From Planococcus chinensis (GTDB taxonomy: Bacteria > Bacillota > Bacilli > Bacillales_A > Planococcaceae), in assembly GCF_020071995.1 (NCBI RefSeq), contig NZ_JABWTK010000005.1:282930-346929 (forward strand): 64,000 nucleotides of DNA. Reading direction: 5' to 3'. The position numbers and the translations under genes are program-made. Positions within the stretch are counted from its first letter, which is position 1. The number at the start of each line of letters is the position of its first letter. Shown here one piece after another: positions 19,236-28,207 of the stretch. The notes under the pieces were generated by a model that saw nothing but the letters and a program-made list of their open reading frames with translations, was not told where the DNA came from and ran no database searches.

Positions 19236-19511
19236 ATGGCTCAATCCCCATCAATCATTGTCTGGTCGAAACAAGGCTGCCATTACTGTGCAGAAGTGAA
19301 AGAATACTTGGAAGCGAATCGCTTATCTTACAAAACGGTGGACGTGACTGAAAATGACGACCGCCGCGATATTTTGGAAATCAAATACGGCGTCCGTTAT
19401 GTGCCGGTGGTGGAAATCGGAAAAGACAATGTGTACAAAGCTGTTGTGGAACTGGGAATTGAAAATTTGGAAGAGGCGTTGGAACAAGCGGGCGCTCTGA
19501 TTAAATCTTAA
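19236..19511 (+). CDS. Glutaredoxin-like protein, YtnI/CmoI-like
   Basis: Ninety-one residues with a thioredoxin fold: IIVWSKQGCHYC carries the CxxC pair (CHYC), and VRYVPVVEIG holds the cis-proline segment. ATG 19236 is preferred to 19230 because AGGAGG at 19222-19227 is then eight bases away. A glutaredoxin-like gene between flavin monooxygenases and a transporter is also found in the B. subtilis ytm operon (ytnI). It could reduce a sulfenate or mixed disulfide made by the monooxygenases, but that role is inferred. Confidence 0.8.
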   Translation: MAQSPSIIVWSKQGCHYCAEVKEYLEANRLSYKTVDVTENDDRRDILEIKYGVRYVPVVEIGKDNVYKAVVELGIENLEEALEQAGALIKS

Positions 19512-19536
19512 GAAAACAGACAGGGGTTGGTGAAGG

Positions 19537-21171
19537 ATGAAGACACTGAAAAACACGAAAATATTTTTGCTGCTAATCAGTTTGCTGCTGATTGTTGCAG
19601 GCTGCTCGCAATCTGGGGCATCAGATAGCCAGACGGCAAACGCTGGAACAAAAGAACCGGCAACTGGCGGCAATTTGACTTATGCACTGGCGACCTCACC
19701 GGATACATTAGACCCGCACCGCAGCAGTTTGGCTGTATCGGTTCGCGCATTCCGTACGATTTATGACAGCCTGGTCGTACAGGATGAAAACAATGAAATC
19801 CAGCCATGGCTGGCAACGGAATGGGAAGTGTCGGAAGACGGCAAGAGCTATACGTTTAAGCTGCGGGAAGACGTGACATTCCATGACGGCACGCCGTTCA
19901 ACGCAGAAGCTGTTAAATACAACTTTGACCGCATCATCAACCCCGAAACGAAAGCCTTGAACTCCGTGGCGCTCTTGGCACCCTATGAATCGGCTGAAGT
20001 CGTAGATGAATTTACCGTTAAATTAAATCTAAGTACGCCTTCCGCTTCGTTCTTAAGCAATTTGAGCCAGGCGATGCTCGGCATCGTGTCTCCGACAGCT
20101 GCTGAAAAAGACGGCGAGCAATTCGGCAAAAACCCGGTCGGCACCGGCCCATTCAAATTTGTCAGCTGGACTGAAAACACAGAAATTGCCGTTGAAAAAA
20201 ATGAAGAGTATAACTGGGCACCAGCTTATGTAGAAAACCAGGGAGCACCTTACTTGGATACGTTGACGTTCAAAATCATTCCGGAAGAAGCGACGCGCAT
20301 CGGCAGCGTCCAAAGCGGGCAAGTGCTGGCAGCGGAAACCGTGCCACCGCAAAATATCGTCGCATTGGAAAATGATCCAGAAAACCATTTATTGAAAGTT
20401 AATACTCTTGGTTTGCCTTATACCTTGTTCTTTAATCAGCGGGAAGAGCCATGGAACGATGTCAATGTCCGAAGAGCGGTCTTGCAGGCAGTTGATGTGG
20501 ATGCCATTGTAAAAACCTTATATATGGGCACTTACGAAAGAGCTTGGTCTCCGCTCAGCCCTGGAATACTAGGATATGACAAGTCGCTGGAAAACAGCTG
20601 GGAAACCGATATAGCCGCAGCCAATAAATTACTGGACGAAGCGGGTTACGCAATCGGGGCAGATGGCGTCCGTGAAAAAGATGGCGAGAAATTGACGTTG
20701 AATTATGTGGATGCTTCCCCGAACCGTGAGAAACGAAATGACATTGCAGTCATCGTCCAACAGCAGTTGAAAGAAGTGGGCATTGCAGTGGAAGTCAATA
20801 TTACGCCGGATTACAGAACGGTCATTTATGAAAATAGCGAATACGATCTTTACGGCAACAGTATGGTGAACTCGGATCCGAACGCACTTCGCAATATTTA
20901 TCACACGCCTGAAAAAACAAGGGTGCTTGAATCACTTGTAGGAGGCTACGATGAGCGTCTGGATGAATTGCTTGAGCAGGGGACAGTAGAAGCCGATCCT
21001 GTGAAGCGCGAGGAAATCTACAAAGAAGCACAGCACATCATCATTGATCAGGCGATGATCATTCCGGTTTATGTATTCCCGTACACAGTTGCTGCTTCAA
21101 ATAAAGTTGACGGCATCGTCTTTGATACGCTGGGATATCCGTTATTCAATGATGCCAATATCAGCCAGTAA
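19537..21171 (+). CDS. Oligopeptide-type ABC transporter substrate-binding lipoprotein (family 5)
   Basis: The gene encodes 544 residues with a lipoprotein signal (LLLIVAGCSQ) and the family 5 pattern: GGNLTYALATSPDTLDPHRSS, WEVSEDGKSYTFKLREDVTFHDGTPFNAEAVKYNFDRI and NPVGTGPFKF. This is the DppA/OppA/GsiB fold, which binds peptides, nickel complexes or glutathione. Two permeases and a double ATPase follow directly, giving a complete importer. Because the unit is behind an S-box and next to C-S-cleaving-type enzymes, the ligand is probably a sulfur-containing peptide, S-conjugate or similar compound rather than a general peptide. Confidence 0.85.
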   Translation: MKTLKNTKIFLLLISLLLIVAGCSQSGASDSQTANAGTKEPATGGNLTYALATSPDTLDPHRSSLAVSVRAFRTIYDSLVVQDENNEIQPWLATEWEVSEDGKSYTFKLREDVTFHDGTPFNAEAVKYNFDRIINPETKALNSVALLAPYESAEVVDEFTVKLNLSTPSASFLSNLSQAMLGIVSPTAAEKDGEQFGKNPVGTGPFKFVSWTENTEIAVEKNEEYNWAPAYVENQGAPYLDTLTFKIIPEEATRIGSVQSGQVLAAETVPPQNIVALENDPENHLLKVNTLGLPYTLFFNQREEPWNDVNVRRAVLQAVDVDAIVKTLYMGTYERAWSPLSPGILGYDKSLENSWETDIAAANKLLDEAGYAIGADGVREKDGEKLTLNYVDASPNREKRNDIAVIVQQQLKEVGIAVEVNITPDYRTVIYENSEYDLYGNSMVNSDPNALRNIYHTPEKTRVLESLVGGYDERLDELLEQGTVEADPVKREEIYKEAQHIIIDQAMIIPVYVFPYTVAASNKVDGIVFDTLGYPLFNDANISQ

Positions 21172-21188
21172 CGAAGGAGGCAGAAGAA

Positions 21189-22130
21189 ATGGGCTTGTAC
21201 AATAAAGTGCTGGGGCGGTTGGTCAATGCAGTGCTTTCGATAATCGGTTCATTGGTACTCGTATTTTTCATCATCTATATGATGCCCGGTGATCCGGTGT
21301 TATCTATGGTAGATCCTTCAACAGCAACACCGGAAGCAATTGAAAATATGCGGGTGGAATTAGGCCTTGACCGCCCATTCTACAGCCAATTTGCCGATTA
21401 TTTCAGCCAGATGATTCAAGGAGATTTTGGGCAGTCGCGGATCACCAGCGAGCCGGTGCTTGATAAAATTCTCATGCATTTGCCGGCAACCTTAGCCTTG
21501 TCTTTGGCAAGCATCCTATTCTCCATCATCATTGGCGTAGGGTTTGGCGTATTATCAGCCATATACCGCAATCGCTGGCTGGATTCAGTAGTTCGCATCA
21601 TCGGCCTGTTCGGCATTTCGATGCCGACTTTCTGGTCGGGGATCCTGCTGCTTTTGGTCTTCTCTGTCCAACTGAACTGGCTGCCGATTATGGGCTCGGA
21701 TGGACTGGCGACTTTGGTGCTGCCGGCACTTGCGCTCGGCTTTGTCGGTGCCGGTTTCATTATCCGGATGGTCCGTTCGAGCATGGTGGAAGTCCTCGAT
21801 GAACAGTTTATTTTGATGCTTCGGGCAAAAGGCTTATCTGAACGCTTGGTCATGTATCGGCATGCACTCCGCAATGCCCTGATTCCGGCGATTACTGTCA
21901 TCGGCCTCCATATCGGAGAGCTGCTGGCGGGGACTGTGGTCATTGAAACGGTTTTCTCGCGCCAGGGAATTGGCCGCATCATTGCCGATGCCATCATGTC
22001 GAAAGATATGCCTGTCATCCAGGGCGTCATCTTTTTCAGTGCTATCGTTTACGTCCTGGTTAATCTATTAGTGGATCTGTCGTATTCCGTGGCCGATCCA
22101 AGGATCCGCCGTTCAGCTGGAACGAGGTAA
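21189..22130 (+). CDS. ABC transporter permease, DppB type
   Basis: The 313-residue membrane protein has about six helices. The DppB/OppB hallmarks are FFIIYMMPGDPVLSM near residue 30, the KVLGRLVNA start, and the EAA loop (ALRNALIPAITVIGLHIGELLAGTVVIE) that docks to the ATPase. GAAGGAGG precedes the start, 17 bases after the binding-protein gene. It pairs with the following DppC-type permease to form the channel of the S-box-controlled importer. Confidence 0.88.
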   Translation: MGLYNKVLGRLVNAVLSIIGSLVLVFFIIYMMPGDPVLSMVDPSTATPEAIENMRVELGLDRPFYSQFADYFSQMIQGDFGQSRITSEPVLDKILMHLPATLALSLASILFSIIIGVGFGVLSAIYRNRWLDSVVRIIGLFGISMPTFWSGILLLLVFSVQLNWLPIMGSDGLATLVLPALALGFVGAGFIIRMVRSSMVEVLDEQFILMLRAKGLSERLVMYRHALRNALIPAITVIGLHIGELLAGTVVIETVFSRQGIGRIIADAIMSKDMPVIQGVIFFSAIVYVLVNLLVDLSYSVADPRIRRSAGTR

Positions 22131-22148
22131 GAAAGGGGAGAGGCATTC

Positions 22149-23036
22149 ATGAAAAATGTTAGTGAAAGTCCAGCTGCCAGACTGCCGAGATTAAAAGCAT
22201 TCCAGCTGAAAGGCAAATTGTCGGCTTCCAATTTATCGGTTTTTTCCGCCGGTTTTGTTTTGTTGTTTATCATCCTGTGTGCGCTGTTTCCGGCTTGGAT
22301 AGCGCCGTATCCACCGACGAAAATGTTCACCGATCAGATTTTGGCGGCACCGAGTGCAGCTCATCTGTTCGGAACAGATTATTTTGGCCGTGATGTGTTC
22401 AGCCTGGTGGTCCATGGCAGCCGGGATTCCTTGATCATCGGCGTGGCAGCAGTATTGGTGGGCGGTTTGATTGGTGGAGCCCTCGGCGCCATTGCCGGAT
22501 ATGCCGGTGGAATCATCGATGCGATATTCATGCGCATTGTAGAAATCCTCATGACGATTCCAGGAATTCTGCTCGCCCTCGCCATAGCAGCAGCTCTCGG
22601 GCCCAGTTTGAAAAATATTGTACTGGCAATCGCCATTTCGTCCATTCCCGGCTACGCACGCGTGATGAGAGGGCAGATGATTTCCATCAAAAAACGCCCG
22701 TATATCGCTGCTTCCCGATCTATCGGGACGTCAAATGTACGCATTTTGCTGTGGCATATCCTGCCGAATGCCTGGCCGCCGATCTTGGTCATGGCGACAA
22801 TCGGCTTGGGATCAGCCATCTTGACAGGTGCGGGCCTCAGTTTTCTTGGCCTGGGAGTGATTAAAGAAGTGCCGGATTGGGGCGCTCTTTTGTCGCAAGG
22901 CCGCAATTACTTGACGGCTGGCTGGTGGATGGCGACTTTTCCGGGTCTTGCCATCACAGCTTTTGTGCTGGCCATTAATATTGTCGGCGACAAACTGCAG
23001 GAAGAAACCAATCCGAAATTGAGCAAGGGGAGATAG
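22149..23036 (+). CDS. ABC transporter permease, DppC type
   Basis: The 295-residue partner permease begins with a cytoplasmic N-terminal extension, then APYPPTKMFTDQILAAPS and FGTDYFGRDVFSLVVHGSR, the signature of OppC/DppC proteins, and the EAA-type loop near AASRSIGTSNVRILLWHILPN. About six helices are expected. AAAGGGGAG precedes its ATG. It lies between the DppB-type permease and the fused ATPase, with short gaps on both sides. Confidence 0.88.
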   Translation: MKNVSESPAARLPRLKAFQLKGKLSASNLSVFSAGFVLLFIILCALFPAWIAPYPPTKMFTDQILAAPSAAHLFGTDYFGRDVFSLVVHGSRDSLIIGVAAVLVGGLIGGALGAIAGYAGGIIDAIFMRIVEILMTIPGILLALAIAAALGPSLKNIVLAIAISSIPGYARVMRGQMISIKKRPYIAASRSIGTSNVRILLWHILPNAWPPILVMATIGLGSAILTGAGLSFLGLGVIKEVPDWGALLSQGRNYLTAGWWMATFPGLAITAFVLAINIVGDKLQEETNPKLSKGR

Positions 23037-23046
23037 GTGAGCAGCG

Positions 23047-25065
23047 ATGACACAATTATTAGAAGTGCAAAATCTGCAAGTGGATTTTGAAGGGAAAGAG
23101 AATCGCCTCACTGCGCTAAAAAATGTCTCCCTGCTAATAAAAAAAGGTGAGACGGTATGTGTAGTGGGCGAATCGGGCAGCGGGAAAACGGTCTTGTCCA
23201 AGTCAATCATGCGCTTGATTGAGTACGAAAATGGAAAAATTGCAGCCGGCCGGGTTTCGCTGGACGGAACGGAATTGACCGGTTTGTCGCAAAAAGAATT
23301 GCGAACGGTGCGCGGCGACAAAGTGGCCATGATTTTCCAGGAGCCAATGGCAGCTTTTGATCCGGTTTTCACAATCGGCCAGCAAATTATCGAAGCAATC
23401 CAGGCGCATAAGCCAACCAATAAAGTCCAAGCAAAAGCCCGGGCCTTGTATTTATTGGAGCGCGTCGGCATTTCCGATGCGTTCTTGCGTTTCAAGCAAT
23501 ACCCCAATGAACTGTCTGGAGGCATGCTGCAGCGTGCGATGATTGCGATGGCGCTTGCCTGCGAACCGGACCTGCTGATTGCAGACGAACCGACGACCGC
23601 GCTCGATGTCACAATCCAGGCGCAGATTCTGCAATTGTTGGAAGAACTGAAAGAAGAGTTCGGCATGTCGATTTTGCTGATTACACACGATATGGGAATT
23701 GCTGCAGAAGTGGCGGACCGTATTGTTGTCATGTACACAGGGGAAATCGTCGAGCAGGCAACGAAGGGGCAATTGTTCTCTGTACCGCATCATCCCTATA
23801 CAAAAGGATTGCTGCAATCGGTGACAAAATTGGACAGCGACCGCAGCCAAAAACTGTTTTCCATTAAAGGCACGATTCCGCCATTATCCGATTTGCCAAG
23901 CGGCTGTTCGTTTCATCCGCGCTGCCCGTTTGCTACAGATAAATGCCAAAGCGAAAAACCTCAGCTCCGTGTTGTTAACGGCCGCGAAACGGCATGCTGG
24001 CATGCGGAGGAATTGGTGGAGCGCAAGGAATGGATTCAGAATGCCACAGCCATATTGCCAGCTGCTAAAGAAGAGAAAACGGAAGTTGCTGAAGATTTGA
24101 TTGTAGTGAGAGGGCTCAGCAAGTTTTATCCGATTGGCCAAAAGGGGGGATTCTTTAAAGCGCAAAGCTATACGCGCGCAGTTGAAGATGTCTCGTTCTC
24201 CATCAAAAAAGGGGAAACGTTCGGACTCGTCGGAGAATCAGGCAGCGGCAAATCGACACTCGGCCGTGTGTTGCTGCAGCTGGAAAAAGCGACGAGCGGA
24301 AAAGTGGTGTTTGATGGAACCGACCTTTCTGTGCTCAGCACGAAAGAACTGCGGGAGCAGCGCCGGCACATGCAGATGATTTACCAAGATCCATATGGTT
24401 CCGTCAATCCACGCTGGAAGGTCGGCGATATTATCGAGGAACCATTAAAAGTCCATCAGCCTTCCAACCCGAACGCAAACCGCCAAAAAGCGAAGGAATT
24501 GCTGACAGCTGTCGGATTGAACGGCAATGCCTATGACCGGTATCCGCATGAATTTTCGGGCGGTCAGCGCCAGCGCATTGCCATCGCACGTGCAATCGCT
24601 TTGAATCCGAAATTCGTTTTGGCGGATGAAGCGGTATCGGCGCTTGATGTGTCGGTTCAGGCACAAATTATTAATTTGATGAAAGACCTGCAGCAGGAAC
24701 TTGGGCTTACTTATTTGTTTATCGGACACGGCTTGAATATTGTCCGCCATATTTCCGACCGGATCGGTGTGATGTATTTAGGGCAGCTCGTTGAAATTGC
24801 TGAAAGCGAAACCTTGTTCCTGCGACCGGCGCATCATTACACGAAAGGCCTTATCGCCTCGATACCGGCAATCGATTCAACGTCAGGGAAACGGGGGAAA
24901 CAGGCATACGTCCCAGGAGAGATTCCTTCCACTTCAAAGCCGCCATCCGGCTGCCGTTTTCATACACGCTGCCCAGCTGCTACAGAACGCTGCCGTTTGG
25001 AAGCGCCGCCTCTGCGTGAAGTGGAGCCGGACCATTTCGCAGCCTGCCATTATCCAGCATTGTAA
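23047..25065 (+). CDS. Fused double ATPase of the oligopeptide-type ABC transporter
   Basis: This 672-residue protein joins two DppD/DppF-type ATPases. Each half has a Walker A (GESGSGKT near residue 39 and GESGSGKST near 397), an ABC signature (LSGGMLQRA and FSGGQRQRI), a Walker B (LLIADEPT and FVLADEA) and the oligopeptide-transporter C-terminal domain with its cysteine-rich iron-sulfur-type motif (CSFHPRCPFATDKC and CRFHTRCPAATERC). Such fusions resemble GsiA of the glutathione importer, which is relevant given the sulfur control of this unit. The second half lacks the usual D-E-P-T, reading ADEAVSA. The strong terminator at 25089-25128 closes the operon. Confidence 0.9.
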   Translation: MTQLLEVQNLQVDFEGKENRLTALKNVSLLIKKGETVCVVGESGSGKTVLSKSIMRLIEYENGKIAAGRVSLDGTELTGLSQKELRTVRGDKVAMIFQEPMAAFDPVFTIGQQIIEAIQAHKPTNKVQAKARALYLLERVGISDAFLRFKQYPNELSGGMLQRAMIAMALACEPDLLIADEPTTALDVTIQAQILQLLEELKEEFGMSILLITHDMGIAAEVADRIVVMYTGEIVEQATKGQLFSVPHHPYTKGLLQSVTKLDSDRSQKLFSIKGTIPPLSDLPSGCSFHPRCPFATDKCQSEKPQLRVVNGRETACWHAEELVERKEWIQNATAILPAAKEEKTEVAEDLIVVRGLSKFYPIGQKGGFFKAQSYTRAVEDVSFSIKKGETFGLVGESGSGKSTLGRVLLQLEKATSGKVVFDGTDLSVLSTKELREQRRHMQMIYQDPYGSVNPRWKVGDIIEEPLKVHQPSNPNANRQKAKELLTAVGLNGNAYDRYPHEFSGGQRQRIAIARAIALNPKFVLADEAVSALDVSVQAQIINLMKDLQQELGLTYLFIGHGLNIVRHISDRIGVMYLGQLVEIAESETLFLRPAHHYTKGLIASIPAIDSTSGKRGKQAYVPGEIPSTSKPPSGCRFHTRCPAATERCRLEAPPLREVEPDHFAACHYPAL

Positions 25066-25088
25066 AAGTAAAGATACAGTTCATAAGA

Positions 25089-25128
25089 ACCAGCTGAAGA
25101 AAAGTTTTTTCTTCAGCTGGTTTTTATT
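25089..25128 (+). terminator. Terminator of the S-box organosulfur operon
   Basis: CCAGCTGAAGAAAA pairs perfectly with TTTTCTTCAGCTGG and is followed by TTTTTATTT. Confidence 0.93.
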
Positions 25129-25195
25129 TGGGGAGCTACTTTTTCCCCGATAATCTGAAGTTGATTCAATGAAGACAAGGGTGGCCAAGTATTTC

Positions 25196-25270
25196 TTATC
25201 ACTGGTTCCAACCGGTTCTATCGCAGTTATTTGAAGTCTTATCGATGTTTTAAGACTTTCTATCGACGTT
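25196..25270 (+). repeat. 21-bp-period tandem repeat tract, locus B
   Basis: Cores CTATCGCAGTT (25218-25228), TTATCGATGTT (25239-25249) and CTATCGACGTT (25260-25270) are exactly 21 bp apart. A decayed copy starts near 25196. It is the same family as loci A and C. Confidence 0.75.
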
Positions 25271-25307
25271 CTTCAATTTCCTCTTCATTTCCTCTCTTTA
25301 CGCAATC

Positions 25308-25366
25308 CTCACATTTTTTAACACTCTCTCAACAATTCCTTCACATTGGACCCGTACACTTAATGA
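25308..25366 (+). promoter_or_regulatory. Pho-box-like direct repeats upstream of the ABC operon
   Basis: TTAACA (25318-25323), TCAACA (25329-25334) and TTCACA (25340-25345) recur every 11 bp, with CTCACA (25308-25313) ten bases earlier. Four TT(A/C)ACA-like hexamers at 11-bp spacing are the PhoP-binding pattern of Bacillales. A possible -10 is TAATGA at 25361-25366. This suggests induction at low phosphate. Confidence 0.6.
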
Positions 25367-25399
25367 ATAACAAACGAGAAAATCAGAGGGGGAAACGAC

Positions 25400-26434
25400 A
25401 TGAAGAAATGGGCTACGGGTGCAGGAATATTGGCGATGACGGCAATGCTCGTTGCGTGCAGCGGAGAAGAAGCGGCGAATAACGCCGAAGCGGAAAGTAC
25501 GGGCAGCGGTGCAGGCCTATCCGGTCCACTTGATTTCTATACGTCTCAGCCCGATGCGGATGCACAGGCATTGGTTGACGCGTTCACGGAAAAGAACCCG
25601 GAAGTGGAAGTCAGCATTTTCCGTTCAGGCACAGAAGAAGTGGTATCGAAAATACAGGCGGAAGACCAGGCAGGGAATATACAGGCTGATGTCTTGCTAG
25701 TAGCGGATTCCGTGACATTCGAGAACTTCAAAAAAGAAGAACTTCTGCTTCCGTACAAGTCGCCGGAAGCAAAAGCAATTGATAAAGCATATGTGGATCC
25801 CGACGGCGCTTATACCGGAACAAAAGTGATGGCGACCGGTCTGATCGTCAATACGAACGAAGTGAAAGAGTTGCCGGACAGCTGGAATGTATTGGAGGAA
25901 GAAGCGGCAAAAGGTAAAGCGGTGATGCCAAGTCCGCTGTATTCCGGAGCAGCTGCGTACAACCTGGGTGTTATTACGAAGCAGGACGGCATGGGTTGGG
26001 AATTTTATGAAAACATGCGCGCCAATAACATCACTATTACGCAAGGAAACGGCGCTGTACTGGAAGGTGTTGCGATGGGCGAACAGCAGTACGGTATAAT
26101 CGTTGATTACTTAGCCGCGCAGGCGAAGAGCGACGGATCTCCGGTGGAACTGGTATATCCGAAAGAAGGCGTACCGGTCATTACCGAGCCGATAGGTATC
26201 CTGGCGAATACTGATAACGAAGAAGCGGCCCAGGCTTTTGTTGATTTTGTCTTGTCGGAAGAAGGCCAGGAATTGGCGTCGGAACAGGGGTATACCCCAA
26301 TCCGAGAAGGCGTTGAAGCGCCGGAAGGCTTAAAATCATTGGACGAAATAAAGGTATTGGAAGCTGATTCGGTGGGATTGCTCCAAACGCGCGATGATGA
26401 CAAAGCGACATTCGGGAAAATCTTCGGTCAATGA
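25400..26434 (+). CDS. ABC transporter substrate-binding lipoprotein (iron/aminoethylphosphonate type)
   Basis: The 344 residues open with a lipoprotein signal (MLVACSG) and continue as a type II periplasmic-binding fold of the FbpA/PhnS branch: LDFYTSQPDADAQALVDAF, QADVLLVADS, TGLIVNTNEVKELPDSW, and MGEQQYGIIVDY. In this branch members bind ferric iron, thiamine, spermidine or 2-aminoethylphosphonate. A tyrosine pair of the ferric site is not obvious. The Pho-type repeats upstream tilt the choice toward a phosphorus compound. It heads a three-gene unit with a double permease and an ATPase. Confidence 0.75.
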   Translation: MKKWATGAGILAMTAMLVACSGEEAANNAEAESTGSGAGLSGPLDFYTSQPDADAQALVDAFTEKNPEVEVSIFRSGTEEVVSKIQAEDQAGNIQADVLLVADSVTFENFKKEELLLPYKSPEAKAIDKAYVDPDGAYTGTKVMATGLIVNTNEVKELPDSWNVLEEEAAKGKAVMPSPLYSGAAAYNLGVITKQDGMGWEFYENMRANNITITQGNGAVLEGVAMGEQQYGIIVDYLAAQAKSDGSPVELVYPKEGVPVITEPIGILANTDNEEAAQAFVDFVLSEEGQELASEQGYTPIREGVEAPEGLKSLDEIKVLEADSVGLLQTRDDDKATFGKIFGQ

Positions 26435-26464
26435 CCGATTTTCCTGGAGTAAGGAGTTAACAAC

Positions 26465-28207
26465 ATGATGGCTAAACAGCAGGCAATTGGAGAGAGGAAA
26501 AAGGGGACGCCTTCTTTCTCGCTCTTTTTTCAAAACAAAAACTTCTATAAAGGCATCGGCCTGCTTGCGGTATTCCTGCTTTTTCTGCTGCCGGTGCTCC
26601 GGCTTATCTGGCTCAGTTTTTTTGATAAGAGCGGACTGACATTGCAATATTACCAACAGGTACTGCAGGAAACAGCAACTTGGGTGACTGTCCAAAACAC
26701 GCTGATCATCGTATTGGGCTCTACACTGTTGGCCCTTGTGCTGGGCGTTGCGTTCTCCTGGATTATGGCATATGTCGAGGTGAGGGGGAAACAGGCGATG
26801 CAGCTGTTCATTTTTCTGCCCTTTATCATTCCTTCCTATATTACAACGCTCGCATGGACGCAGTTTTTTAGTGGATCGGGACCAGTGGCAGCTTTATTAT
26901 CGAGGCTTCCAGGAAATTTGGAAGTACCGAATTTGTACAGCATCGGCGGCATCGTCCTACTTCTCGGCTTGTCGCATTATCCACTCGTCTATCTGTTTAC
27001 AGTCCATGTCTTCCGAAAGATTCCGCGTGACTTGGAAGAAGCGGCAGCGACGTCCGGCTTGTCGAAAAAGCAGGCATTCCGAAAAGTGGTGATGCCGTTG
27101 GCACTCCCTGGAATAGCGGGCGGCGGGTTGATTGCCTTTTTATCAAATCTCGACAATTTCGGCATTCCGGCATTTTTAGGAACGCCGTCGAATATCCGGG
27201 TATTAAGCACTTATATTTATGAGCAGGTAGTGGGCTTTGGTCCAGAAGCATTCTCTCGTGCGGCCGTGTTATCCGTTCTGCTTGGGATTATTGCACTGCT
27301 GGGCACATTGCTTCAATGGTTTTTGCTTCGTCGGAGCCGCGTCACGGAGACAGCGCGCAGTGATTCGGAGCCGCGCATTTTCCTGAAGCCTGCCAAAAGA
27401 AGAGTGCTGGAAGTTTCGCTCTGGGCGTTTTTGCTGGTAACGAGCGTGATGCCGCTGATGGCAATGGCTGCATTGTCGCTGATTTCTGCATACGGCGTGC
27501 CGTTTACATTGGAGAATTTGTCTTTGAAAAACTATGAGCATGTATTTTTAATTGATGCAAAACCGGCGGCTGCATTAGCGAACAGCCTTAAGCTCGCGCT
27601 GGTTACAATGGCCATTTGCTTGATTCTGGGCACAATGCTCGCCTATCTCCGGTTTAAATACCCGGATTGGAGCACAAAAACAGCGGAATTGTTCATCACA
27701 ATTCCGTATGCGCTGCCTGGAACCGTATTCGCACTTTGCATGATTTTCATGTGGATGGAACCGGTGCCTGGCTGGAATCCGGGAATTTACGGGACCGTAC
27801 TGATTCTTTTTATCGCCTACACCACCCGGTTTCTCGTGCTGCAGATCCGCGGCAGCCACACGGCATTCCTGCAAATCGATCCGTCGATGGAAGAAGCGGC
27901 GAGAACAGCCGGCGCAAAAGGCTGGACAAAGTGGTGCAAGATTTTATTGCCATTATTGTTTCCCGGCATACTCAGCGGTGCCTTGCTGGTGTTTCTGATG
28001 GCGTTGACGGAACTTACCGTATCGAGCCTGCTCTGGTCTTCCGGTTCTGAAACGGTGGGCGTCGTCATTTTCAGCTATGAGCAGGCAGGCTACTCGACGT
28101 ATTCAACTACGTTCTCAACGGTTCTTGTGCTGGGCATTCTGTTCGGAGGCACTTTGTTTATGGGGCTCGGCAAGCTATGGGACAGAAAGGTGCTGAAAAC
28201 AAAATGA
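26465..28207 (+). CDS. Fused two-domain ABC permease (FbpB/PhnU type)
   Basis: The 580-residue protein contains two tandem six-helix permease domains joined near residues 285-310. Each has an EAA loop (LEEAAATSGLSKKQAFRKVVMPLALPG in the first, MEEAARTAGAKGWTKWCKILLPLLFPG in the second). Such fusions occur in ferric iron importers (FbpB/HitB) and in the putative 2-aminoethylphosphonate systems. Start ATG 26465 follows AAGGAG. Its TGA overlaps the ATG of the ATPase gene (ATGA), so the two are coupled. Confidence 0.85.
   Translation: MMAKQQAIGERKKGTPSFSLFFQNKNFYKGIGLLAVFLLFLLPVLRLIWLSFFDKSGLTLQYYQQVLQETATWVTVQNTLIIVLGSTLLALVLGVAFSWIMAYVEVRGKQAMQLFIFLPFIIPSYITTLAWTQFFSGSGPVAALLSRLPGNLEVPNLYSIGGIVLLLGLSHYPLVYLFTVHVFRKIPRDLEEAAATSGLSKKQAFRKVVMPLALPGIAGGGLIAFLSNLDNFGIPAFLGTPSNIRVLSTYIYEQVVGFGPEAFSRAAVLSVLLGIIALLGTLLQWFLLRRSRVTETARSDSEPRIFLKPAKRRVLEVSLWAFLLVTSVMPLMAMAALSLISAYGVPFTLENLSLKNYEHVFLIDAKPAAALANSLKLALVTMAICLILGTMLAYLRFKYPDWSTKTAELFITIPYALPGTVFALCMIFMWMEPVPGWNPGIYGTVLILFIAYTTRFLVLQIRGSHTAFLQIDPSMEEAARTAGAKGWTKWCKILLPLLFPGILSGALLVFLMALTELTVSSLLWSSGSETVGVVIFSYEQAGYSTYSTTFSTVLVLGILFGGTLFMGLGKLWDRKVLKTK

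Noticed and set aside
21416..22030. 204-codon minus-strand frame across the DppB-type permease
   Set aside because: Low-diversity antisense translation of membrane helices; no start signals.
22812..23738. 308-codon minus-strand frame across the permease and ATPase genes
   Set aside because: It spans two conserved plus-strand genes, and the Ser/Ile-rich composition is that of an antisense frame.
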